Source of the DNA: an uncultured Subdoligranulum sp.
GTDB taxonomy: Bacteria; Bacillota; Clostridia; Oscillospirales; Ruminococcaceae
NCBI GenBank assembly: GCA_945830575.1
Contig: CALZZE010000011.1
Span: forward strand, 1-64,000
Length of the DNA stretch: 64,000 bases
Direction of reading: 5' to 3'
The position numbers and the translations under genes were made by a program. Positions 35,546-41,854 of this stretch are shown piece by piece (within the stretch, counting starts at the first letter, position 1; each line of letters begins with the position of its first letter). The notes below the pieces were generated by a model that searched no databases, was not told the DNA's origin, and saw only the letters and a list, made by a program, of their open reading frames with translations.

Positions 35546-36751
35546 ATGTCGCTTATCGAAATTACCATGCTGGGCGGATTTCAGATCACGGTGGACGGCA
35601 AACCCGTGCTGACCCAGCTGGGCCAGTCCCGCAAGGCCACTGCGCTGGTGCAGTATCTGCTGCTGCAAAACGGCCGGAAGGTCCCCCACAAGGAACTGAC
35701 CGACGCGCTGTGGGCCAGCGAGTCCACCACCAATCCGGACATGGCCCTGCGGGCCATCCTGCACCGGTTCCGCAACATGGTGGAGGAGGAGGGCGTCCGT
35801 GCCCTTGAGGACTGCATCATCACCAACCGCGGCTCCTATCAGTGGAACACCGCGCTGAACTGTGATGTGGATGTGAATCAGGTGCAGCTTCTCTCCGAGG
35901 AGCTGCATGTGGAAACCGACCCCGGCCAGCGGGAAATGCTCTGCGCCAATCTGGTGGAGCTGTACAAGGGCCGTCTGCTGCCCGGCTCCGCCAGCGAAAC
36001 CTGGGTGGAGCGCCGCAGCATCCAGCTGCACAGCCGGTATCAGTCCGCCCTGTATGAGGTGCTGGACGCCTGCAAGCAGCGGGGCGAGTGGGAGCGGGCC
36101 AACAAGCTGTACACCCGCGCACTGGAGATGGACCCCTTTGACGAACAGCTGTATCTGGGCCGTATTCTGGTGCTGCAGCACCTGGGCCGCGCCGACGATG
36201 CGCGGGCGCTGGTGGAGCAGGGCGCCGAGCGCGGCTGCCTGAGCGAGGCATCCCGCCTGCGGGCCAGCGATTCGCTGTTCCGTCAGCTGGAGCAGGCCGA
36301 CAAGCACAGCCGCGCCGACATTCAGGCGGTGGGCGCCGAGATGGACTGCGAGATGTTCCCCCAGGGGGCGTATCTGTGCAGCTATGAGGTGTTCAGCGGC
36401 ATCTATCAGGTGCTGCGCCGCATCGAGGCCCGCCACGGGTTCACCTCCTTTATGGCGCTCATCACCCTTATCCCGCAGGAGGAGGTCTCCGAAAAGGAAC
36501 TGCGCAGCGCCATGCATACGCTGCGGCGGGTGGTCTGCCGCACACTGCGCAGCTGCGATGTGGTGGCGGAATACAGCAGCACCCAGTATCTGGTGCTGCT
36601 GTGCGGCAGCGGCGAGGGCTGTGCCTCCAAGCCCATGGAGCGCATCAAGACCGCCTTCTATGCCGAAGACCTGCCCGGCGGGTTCCTCATCGGCTACAAC
36701 CTCCACGCGCCGGAGGTGCACCGTTCCTCGCCCGCCAGCCGCCGCCGGTGA
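35546..36751 (+). CDS. SARP/BTAD-type transcriptional regulator with degenerate cyclase-like C-terminus
   Basis: A 401-residue protein. Residues 1-100 form an OmpR-like winged helix opening LIEITMLGGFQITVDG. Residues about 105-250 form the helical bacterial transcriptional activation domain with TPR-like pairs (ERANKLYTRALEMDPFDEQLY). Residues about 285-395 (VVCRTLRSCDVVAEYSSTQY followed by LVLL) look like a GGDEF/nucleotide-cyclase fold without an intact GGDEF motif. Such regulators usually activate adjacent clusters. Its position right after the pilin operon makes pilus control the first hypothesis. The start has GGAG ten bases upstream. Confidence 0.8.
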   Translation: MSLIEITMLGGFQITVDGKPVLTQLGQSRKATALVQYLLLQNGRKVPHKELTDALWASESTTNPDMALRAILHRFRNMVEEEGVRALEDCIITNRGSYQWNTALNCDVDVNQVQLLSEELHVETDPGQREMLCANLVELYKGRLLPGSASETWVERRSIQLHSRYQSALYEVLDACKQRGEWERANKLYTRALEMDPFDEQLYLGRILVLQHLGRADDARALVEQGAERGCLSEASRLRASDSLFRQLEQADKHSRADIQAVGAEMDCEMFPQGAYLCSYEVFSGIYQVLRRIEARHGFTSFMALITLIPQEEVSEKELRSAMHTLRRVVCRTLRSCDVVAEYSSTQYLVLLCGSGEGCASKPMERIKTAFYAEDLPGGFLIGYNLHAPEVHRSSPASRRR

Positions 36752-36775
36752 ACGTATCCCACACAGAAAATTCAG

Positions 36776-36813
36776 ACGCGGGACCGTAGGAACCGGCCCC
36801 GCGTTGATTTTTT
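36776..36813 (+). terminator. Intrinsic terminator after the BTAD regulator
   Basis: ACGCGGG pairs with CCCGCGT, with an inner CCG/CGG extension, followed by TTGATTTTTT. Confidence 0.8.
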
Positions 36814-36826
36814 ACATAAAAACCTC

Positions 36827-36855
36827 TGGCAATCGTCAGACAGGTGTGCTATAAT
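36827..36855 (+). promoter_or_regulatory. Promoter of the 171-residue hypothetical protein
   Basis: TGGCAA (36827-36832) and TATAAT (36850-36855) with a 17-bp spacer. Confidence 0.6.
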
Positions 36856-36890
36856 AACAGGACAGAGAACACTGCGGAAGGAGGCGCCCC

Positions 36891-37406
36891 ATGGGCCTGC
36901 TGAACACGTTACAAACCAAAACCAGCGAGGCACGCGCCAAAGAGCGCATCCGCCCGCTGCTGGAAAGCCGCATGATGCGGGACATCCTGCTGGAGATTGG
37001 CCAGCGGGGCACTGAAAAGCTGGACCCCCAGTCGGTGCCGGTGGCCCAGCGGGAACGGGCCGCCGCGCTGGCGGCCGAGTGCGGCACCGCCGGCCTGCGT
37101 CAGTCCGCCATCGGGGAAGTGGTGCTGGACGAGGAAGGCATCATCCTCTGCACCGCCGACGACCGCATCGCGTTCCTCTACGCGGACTACAACTACGAAA
37201 ACATCCAGAACACCGACTGCCTGCCCGCCGTGGCGGAGTATCTGGTGCAGCATCTGCGCGGCTATTACAGCATCAGCCGCACCTTCACCACCGTTACCAA
37301 CGAGAAGGGCAAGCGCCACGAAAAGACCCGGCAGGTGTTCATCCGCCGCCATCACGAGGATACCCCCTTCAACCCCCAGCCCACCCGCAAACAGCGCCTG
37401 TTTTAG
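36891..37406 (+). CDS. Hypothetical cytoplasmic protein (171 aa)
   Basis: I do not recognise a family. The protein has no signal or membrane helix. It has a charged helical N-terminus (residues 1-65), then an alternating beta pattern (GEVVLDEEGIILCTADDRIAFLY) and a basic C-terminus ending RKQRLF. Start ATG 36891 follows AAGGAGG, and a promoter and an upstream terminator make it monocistronic. Its TAG stop ends at the first base of a miniature element, so the original 3' end may have been altered by insertion. Confidence 0.75.
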   Translation: MGLLNTLQTKTSEARAKERIRPLLESRMMRDILLEIGQRGTEKLDPQSVPVAQRERAAALAAECGTAGLRQSAIGEVVLDEEGIILCTADDRIAFLYADYNYENIQNTDCLPAVAEYLVQHLRGYYSISRTFTTVTNEKGKRHEKTRQVFIRRHHEDTPFNPQPTRKQRLF

Positions 37407-37577
37407 GCAACACCGCATAATTCTACGTGCCGATACGGCGAGCGAGGTGCGCCAGCTGCTAAGCAAAAAGCGCAGATAATACTTTGTGTATTATCGAGCA
37501 TTTTTGCGACGCAGATGGTGTGCCGCAGCCGTCGGAGCGGTGCGTAAGGCGTCAGCCGGGAATTTTGCGGTATTGCC
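37406..37577 (+). mobile_element. Second type of miniature inverted-repeat element (172 bp)
   Basis: Ends are inverted repeats: GGCAACACCGCATAATTC on the left and GAATTTTGCGGTATTGCC on the right, matching at 16 of 18 positions. An internal hairpin GATAATAC/GTATTATC lies near 37465. It is non-coding. It resembles short elements common in Faecalibacterium-like genomes, as I recall them. It fills most of the gap between the hypothetical gene and the tRNA. Confidence 0.75.
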
Positions 37578-37592
37578 TTAAGTCCGCCCCGC

Positions 37593-37621
37593 TTGACGGC
37601 CCGCCCCCGCCGTGATATAAT
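37593..37621 (+). promoter_or_regulatory. tRNA-Ser promoter
   Basis: TTGACG (37593-37598) and TATAAT (37616-37621) with a 17-bp spacer, 12 bp before the tRNA. Confidence 0.85.
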
Positions 37622-37633
37622 TAGGGGTACTGT

Positions 37634-37725
37634 GGAGCATTACTCAAGAGGTCGAAGAGGTCGCACTCGAAATGCGATAGGGCGTTAACAGCGCCGCCAG
37701 GGTTCAAATCCCTGATGCTCCGCCA
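37634..37725 (+). tRNA. tRNA-Ser, anticodon CGA, with encoded CCA
   Basis: The acceptor stem GGAGCAT pairs with ATGCTCC (37715-37721), followed by discriminator G and CCA. The anticodon arm TCGCA-CTCGAAA-TGCGA gives anticodon CGA (reads UCG). A long variable arm typical of class II serine tRNA and a T-arm with GTTCAAATC are present. It has its own promoter and terminator. Confidence 0.96.
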
Positions 37726-37770
37726 AAACCGGCACAGCGTTCTTTTTTGGGAGCGCTGTGCCGGTTTTTT
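37726..37770 (+). terminator. tRNA-Ser terminator
   Basis: AAACCGGCACAGCG pairs with CGCTGTGCCGGTTT (14 bp), ending in a run of T. Confidence 0.92.
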
Positions 37771-37794
37771 GTACAAAATCGCTTCAGAGAATGG

Positions 37795-38568
37795 TCAGCC
37801 GTCCGGACCCGCCCAGGGGTACGGCTCCATGATGCCGGGGGTGCCCCGTGCTGAGCCGGTCAAGGGTGCGTCCCAGTCGCAGTCAAGAAGCTCCATTCTC
37901 ACAGCCATATAGTTGTAGTGCTTGCTGATGACCTCTGCCGCGCCGACCCGGCGCAGGTCTGCCATCAGCGTGGAGGAGATGCGCTGCAAATACCGGCAGG
38001 TTTTTTGGTCATAGGGGGCGTCCCCGAACAGGGCCGCAGCCATTTCCCGTGCGGTGCAGCTGGAGCCGCGCCGGAAGATGAGATAGGCGAACAGCTCTTT
38101 GGATTTGCTGCGCCGGAACTGGACGGGCTGCCCGTTTAGCAGAAAGACCTCAAACGGCCCCCGGCATTGAACGTGCAGGACAACGCGGGGGACCGGGTGG
38201 CGAAGGTCGGCAAGCTCACGGGAAAGGGCGCTGCGGGTGAGGGGAACCGTCAGATACCCGCTGGCATGCAGATCGAACGCCAGCAGGGCGTAACGGTTGC
38301 TGTCGGCAAGGAAAATCAGATTGCATTGGGGGCAAGCCGACTGAAACTGCGCAGCGGATGCCCCGCCGGACCGGACATCCAAAAACAGAATGTGACAGGT
38401 GTGGAGCTGCAAAAATCCAAGGGCAGCCGGGGCGTTTTCAAACACCGACAGACTGGCCTGCGGAAGTTCCTGCCGCAGAAGGTCTGCAAGCTGCTGGATG
38501 GTCTGCTCATCGCTGCTGACGATGACGGCCTGGATTCTGGCCCGGTTTGTGAGTGCAGTCATATTCAT
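37795..38568 (-). CDS. Atypical response-regulator-like protein with receiver and winged-helix domains
   Basis: A 257-residue protein. Residues about 11-120 have a receiver-like pattern (AVIVSSDEQ, then ILFLDVRSG with Asp64 as possible acceptor). The usual conserved Lys-Pro near the end is replaced by TVPLT, so normal phosphorylation is doubtful. Residues about 130-225 form a SARP/OmpR-like winged helix (SKSKELFAYLIFRRGSS). ATG 38568 follows AAGG nine bases upstream. It is the last gene of the 39544-37795 peptide operon, so it is the best local candidate to act on the palindromic promoter elements. Confidence 0.72.
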   Translation of the reverse strand: MNMTALTNRARIQAVIVSSDEQTIQQLADLLRQELPQASLSVFENAPAALGFLQLHTCHILFLDVRSGGASAAQFQSACPQCNLIFLADSNRYALLAFDLHASGYLTVPLTRSALSRELADLRHPVPRVVLHVQCRGPFEVFLLNGQPVQFRRSKSKELFAYLIFRRGSSCTAREMAAALFGDAPYDQKTCRYLQRISSTLMADLRRVGAAEVISKHYNYMAVRMELLDCDWDAPLTGSARGTPGIMEPYPWAGPDG

Positions 38569-38579
38569 AGGAAAATGCC

Positions 38580-38846
38580 TTACACAGGGGTCGTCTGCAC
38601 GGTGCGCAGAATTGCCCCGGTGGGGCAGTGCTTCTCGCACCAGCCGCAGTCATTGCACAGGCAGGCGTCAATGACCGGGCGGTTACGATGAACAAAAATT
38701 GCCTTGGTGGGGCAGCCTTCGAGGCAGATGCCGCAGTTCAGGCAGGCGGACTCCTGACAAAGGTACACCGTCCTGCGAACAAAGGCGCTCCGCCCGCCGG
38801 TCACGCCGCCGAGGCCCGAATCCTCCAGCGGACGCTGGTTGTCCAT
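38580..38846 (-). CDS. Dicluster [4Fe-4S] ferredoxin with a leader-like N-terminus
   Basis: 88 residues. Cluster one uses C35, C38, C41 and C45 (CLNCGICLEGCP) and cluster two C64, C67, C70 and C74 (CNDCGWCEKHCP), giving two ferredoxin-type [4Fe-4S] sites. The N-terminal LEDSGLGGVTGG ends in a double glycine, like the leaders of the two genes just upstream. It could be an electron donor for the radical SAM enzyme nearby, or a leader-tagged protein itself. Start ATG 38846 has AAAGGAG; 11 bp separate it from the regulator gene. Confidence 0.85.
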   Translation of the reverse strand: MDNQRPLEDSGLGGVTGGRSAFVRRTVYLCQESACLNCGICLEGCPTKAIFVHRNRPVIDACLCNDCGWCEKHCPTGAILRTVQTTPV

Positions 38847-38878
38847 AAGGGCTCCTTTCTTCCCGCTTTGCAGGTGCG

Positions 38879-39238
38879 TCAGATGTACAGGCGGTGCTGG
38901 TCATACCACTTGTCATAGGTGGAATCATAGCCATCGAAATGGATCCGATACATGACACAGTGGCGCAGGCCGACCCGAATCAGATCTTTGGATTCGATTG
39001 TCCGGTCGATGATGGTGCCGCTCCAGGAGGACCATGTGTTTTCATTGCGCGTCACCTGCACCCGTGTGCCGACCTCGAAATCAAACTTTGCATCTTCCGG
39101 ATTCTCATACCAGCCTCTGCTGCCGCAGACATGCCCGCCCTGCACATAGGAGCCGCCGGCCACATCCGCCAGTTCCGCATCGGACAGGGAGGCGTCCTGT
39201 TTGGGGTCAATGTTGGTCAAATCAAGTTTCTGTTCCAT
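38879..39238 (-). CDS. Double-glycine-leader protein with Tudor/chromo-barrel-like domain
   Basis: 119 residues. The leader LSDAELADVAGG (residues 18-29) has the double-glycine form of Nif11/bacteriocin-type precursors. The remaining 90 residues are large for a modified peptide. FEVGTRVQVTRN, the WSGTIIDR strand and FDGYDSTYDKWYD look like a small SH3/Tudor-knot barrel; this is pattern recognition only. Cys38 and Cys94 are the only cysteines. Start ATG 39238 has AAAAGGAGGAG upstream. Second gene of its operon. A degraded relative of its C-terminus is found at 41133. Confidence 0.75.
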   Translation of the reverse strand: MEQKLDLTNIDPKQDASLSDAELADVAGGSYVQGGHVCGSRGWYENPEDAKFDFEVGTRVQVTRNENTWSSWSGTIIDRTIESKDLIRVGLRHCVMYRIHFDGYDSTYDKWYDQHRLYI

Positions 39239-39253
39239 GGGATGCTCCTCCTT

Positions 39254-39544
39254 TTATTTGTCGGGATAGAAGCCGTAGCATTTTTTGGCAAAAATCAGAG
39301 GAATGTTCCTGCCGCAGCGGGTACACGTAAACCCGCCATTTCTTGTTTCGTAGGCCGCCAGCCCCCCGCAGTCTTTGCAGTAGTAATGGAACCGCTTACC
39401 GGTGGACAATTCGATCCAGCGGATGGGGCGGCCCCAGCAGTCCCGCTTGGAGGGGATACACCCTTTGCCGACGTCAGCCCCGCCGGCGGCCTGTTCCAGT
39501 TGTTCCTCGTTCAGTTGAGCATCGCGTTTGAGTTCGTCCGTCAT
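39254..39544 (-). CDS. Double-glycine-leader protein with zinc-ribbon-like domain
   Basis: 96 residues. The leader LNEEQLEQAAGG ends at Gly22. The rest carries CKDCGG (C56, C59) and CTRCGR (C74, C77), the spacing of a zinc ribbon, plus C29, C36 and C89. It shares GKRFHYYCKDCGGL with GRIFHYECPRCGGL of the protein at 41201, so they are paralogues. It may be a secreted metalloprotein or a modified-peptide substrate; no C39-peptidase transporter is in the window. ATG 39544 follows AAGGAGG. First gene of the operon, directly under palindromic element 1. Confidence 0.75.
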   Translation of the reverse strand: MTDELKRDAQLNEEQLEQAAGGADVGKGCIPSKRDCWGRPIRWIELSTGKRFHYYCKDCGGLAAYETRNGGFTCTRCGRNIPLIFAKKCYGFYPDK

Positions 39545-39577
39545 GGCAGTTGCCTCCTTGTTTTTTGTTGTGACCTC

Positions 39578-39669
39578 AGTATACCAAACAAATGGATGCA
39601 AAAGAGATACACAAAACGGGAAATTTTTTGCGGAGTGTGTCTCTTTTGCATCCATCCGGGTGGTATTCT
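39578..39669. promoter_or_regulatory. Palindromic divergent promoter element, copy 1
   Basis: Two facing arms. On the minus strand TTTTGCA (39597-39603) lies 13 bp before TATACT (39578-39583). On the plus strand TTTTGCA (39644-39650) lies 13 bp before TATTCT (39664-39669). The arms extend to TCTCTTTTGCA and TGTGTCTCTTTTGCA and are inverted repeats around a conserved AT-rich centre. No sigma-A -35 is present. It serves the peptide operon leftward and guanine deaminase rightward. Confidence 0.75.
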
Positions 39670-39713
39670 GTAAGCCGGGAAGATCGGATTCGACAAAAGG
39701 AAAGGAGATACCA

Positions 39714-40982
39714 GTGAGAAGCTATCTACTGCAAGGGAACATTTGTTACAGCAAATCCAGCGATGAAATCTGTATTGCAGAGGACGGGTATGTTGTATGT
39801 GAAGAAAACAAATGTGCAGGAGTTTTTAGAGAAATACCGGAAAAGTATCAATCACTCCCATTGTACAATTATCAAAACAGGCTGATCATACCGGGGCTGG
39901 TGGATTTACATGTACATGCGCCACAATATCCATTCCGTGGAATGGCAATGGATCTGGAGCTGATTGACTGGCTCAACACCTATACGTTTGCGGAAGAAGC
40001 AAAATATAGGAATCTGGACTATGCAGAGAAGGCTTATGAGATTTTTGTGCAGGACCTGAAAGAAAGCGCAACAACACGGGCCTGCATCTTTGGCACCATT
40101 CATACCGATGCAACCTTATTGCTGATGAGCAAGCTGGAACAGGCCGGAATCAAAGCCTATGTGGGAAAAGTCAATATGGATAGAAACAGCCCGGATGATT
40201 TGTGTGAGGAGAGTGCGGAACAGGCTGCCGCAGATACAGAAAAGTGGATTCAGGAAAGTGAGAAGTTTGTCAATGTAAAACCGATTCTTACACCAAGATT
40301 TACCCTGTCCTGTACCGATGCGCTGTTTGAGAAATTGTCCGGGTTACAGAAAAAGTATCATGTTCCGGTTCAGTCACATCTGTCGGAAAATCTGGATGAA
40401 ATTGAGTGGGTCAAGAGGCTTTGTCCGGGAACAAGGAATTATGGAGAAACCTACGACAGATATGATCTGTTTGGAAACGACTGTCCCACCATTATGGCCC
40501 ACTGTGTTTATAGTGATGAGAATGAAGTGGAGATGATGAGAAAACAACAGGTGTTTGTGGCGCATTGCCCGGAATCCAACGCGAATTTATCATCAGGCGT
40601 GGCGCCTGTGAAGAACTATCTCAAGAAAGGCATGAAAGTGGGTCTGGGCAGTGATCTTGCGGCGGGCACCACCTTGTCAATGTTCAAAGCGATGTCGATG
40701 GCCGTTCAATGTTCAAAGCTTCGGTGGAGGCTGTATGACCAGTCGGTTGAACCGCTTACCATGGAAGAGGCGTTTTATATGGCAACAAAAGGCGGCGGAG
40801 AATTCTTCGGAAAGGTGGGCAGTTTTGAAAAGGGGTATGAATTTGATGCGGTTGTTGTTGATGATACCTCCATTCGGACTCCGCAGAAAGTAAGCGTAAA
40901 AGAACGTCTGGAACGATTGATGTATTTTGCCGACCATCCTGCGATTGCCGCGAAGTTTATCAACGGCGTGAAAGTACTATGA
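39714..40982 (+). CDS. guaD: Guanine deaminase
   Basis: A 422-residue zinc amidohydrolase. Metal ligands are in PGLVDLHVHAPQY, the His of QSHLSEN, HCVYSDEN and the Asp of GSDLAAG; PRFTLSCTDALF is typical of guanine deaminases. It converts guanine to xanthine and ammonia in the cytoplasm. GTG 39714 follows AAAGGAG by seven bases; the longer frame runs through the promoter element. The gene is visibly richer in A+T than its neighbours, with many AAA, GAA and TAT codons, suggesting transfer. It ends with a clear terminator. Confidence 0.92.
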   Translation: MRSYLLQGNICYSKSSDEICIAEDGYVVCEENKCAGVFREIPEKYQSLPLYNYQNRLIIPGLVDLHVHAPQYPFRGMAMDLELIDWLNTYTFAEEAKYRNLDYAEKAYEIFVQDLKESATTRACIFGTIHTDATLLLMSKLEQAGIKAYVGKVNMDRNSPDDLCEESAEQAAADTEKWIQESEKFVNVKPILTPRFTLSCTDALFEKLSGLQKKYHVPVQSHLSENLDEIEWVKRLCPGTRNYGETYDRYDLFGNDCPTIMAHCVYSDENEVEMMRKQQVFVAHCPESNANLSSGVAPVKNYLKKGMKVGLGSDLAAGTTLSMFKAMSMAVQCSKLRWRLYDQSVEPLTMEEAFYMATKGGGEFFGKVGSFEKGYEFDAVVVDDTSIRTPQKVSVKERLERLMYFADHPAIAAKFINGVKVL

Positions 40983-41048
40983 TACAGCGTGCCTTTTTAT
41001 GGAAGTCTGGGCGTTCCGGCTGAAGGCGTCAGAAGGGCTTTAAAAAGA

Positions 41049-41092
41049 GCGCAGCATGGTCTTTTGTAAGAAAAGACTGTGCTGCGCGTTTT
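41049..41092 (+). terminator. Terminator after guanine deaminase
   Basis: GCGCAGCA pairs with TGCTGCGC, with an inner GTCTTTT/AAAAGAC stem, followed by GTTTTT. Confidence 0.85.
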
Positions 41093-41132
41093 TCAGACAG
41101 GGGGACTCTGCACAGGGCGCCTGCGCTGCCGC

Positions 41133-41200
41133 TCAGATGTACAGAAGCGACTGCTCAACCCAGTCGTCATAGCTGTCATCGTAGCCTTGTTGGGTTCTCC
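41133..41200 (-). pseudogene. Remnant C-terminus of a Tudor-like leader protein
   Basis: In the frame ending with TGA at 41133, the codons read GYDDSYDDWVEQSLLYI and stop. This matches the last residues of the protein at 38879 (GYDSTYDKWYDQHRLYI). It directly follows, out of frame, the stop of the zinc-ribbon protein at 41201 and has no start or leader. It is best read as the tail of a deleted paralogue. Confidence 0.7.
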
Positions 41201-41599
41201 TCAGGACTTTGCGCCGTACCAGCCGGTCACTTCTTTGGCGTAGCTGACCCAGCCGCCCCAGTACCAGGTGTTGCAGGGGTCGCAATATAAGACGCCCAGG
41301 GTGCCCAGATGCAGCAGCCCTCCGCAGCGGGGACATTCATAGTGAAAGATTCGCCCGGTTTTCTTCTCTCTCCAATGGGTGACGCGGCCACGGTTATCGT
41401 GGCCACAGACCTCGCAGTTGCCCTCGTTGGAGTCGGACTGGAATTCGATGCCTCCGGCCACCAGCGCCAACTCCTCATCGGTCAGGTCTACGGACTGCGC
41501 CGCCAGCTTCTGCATGGCCTGCTCCGGGGTGATGGTATGCAGCGTTTCGGGCAGGCCTTTTTCTCCCTCATGGGCAGTCAGGTATTCTTTCAACGTCAT
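41201..41599 (-). CDS. Double-glycine-leader protein with zinc-ribbon-like domain, second copy
   Basis: 132 residues. The longer leader (residues 1-50) ends DLTDEELALVAGG. After it come CEVCGH (C62, C65), CPRCGG (C89, C92) and CDPC (C106, C109): three Cys pairs in zinc-ribbon spacing. Similar to the protein at 39254. Start ATG 41599 has AAAGGAG upstream. The C-terminus (WYGAKS) abuts the remnant of another paralogue, so its end may have been changed by deletion. Driven by palindromic element 2. Confidence 0.75.
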   Translation of the reverse strand: MTLKEYLTAHEGEKGLPETLHTITPEQAMQKLAAQSVDLTDEELALVAGGIEFQSDSNEGNCEVCGHDNRGRVTHWREKKTGRIFHYECPRCGGLLHLGTLGVLYCDPCNTWYWGGWVSYAKEVTGWYGAKS

Positions 41600-41640
41600 T
41601 AGAATCGCTCCTTTCACAGATTGGTGTCTGTCATACCTGT

Positions 41641-41699
41641 ATGATAGCAGACAAATGGATGCAAAAGAGATACACAAAACGGGAAATTTTTTGCAGGGT
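41641..41699 (-). promoter_or_regulatory. Palindromic promoter element, copy 2 (one arm lost)
   Basis: On the minus strand TTTTGCA (41660-41666) lies 13 bp before TATCAT (41641-41646). The conserved centre follows to GCAGGGTGT, but the plus-strand arm is replaced by unrelated sequence. The only gene it can serve is the leader protein at 41201. Confidence 0.7.
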
Positions 41700-41854
41700 G
41701 TATTACTGTAGAAAAGAAAACATCCCCGGCGCAGAACAAGGCCAAGGATGTTTTCTGAAAGTGTTCGCAAGGACAAGCAGACCTCGGTATCGCAGATGCT
41801 GTTTCACAACGGCAAAGCATACAGATGATTTCTCGTGCTCTCTGCGTTCATCTT

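Noticed and set aside
36827-37406. Phage or integrative element ending at the tRNA-Ser gene
   Set aside because: No integrase, no duplicated tRNA 3' end and no phage-type genes; the tRNA has its own promoter and terminator.
41641-41710. Small peptides starting ATGGATGCAAAAGAG in the plus strand of the palindromic elements
   Set aside because: The same short frame appears at each element because the DNA is repeated; there is no ribosome site, and the true genes start downstream with good sites.
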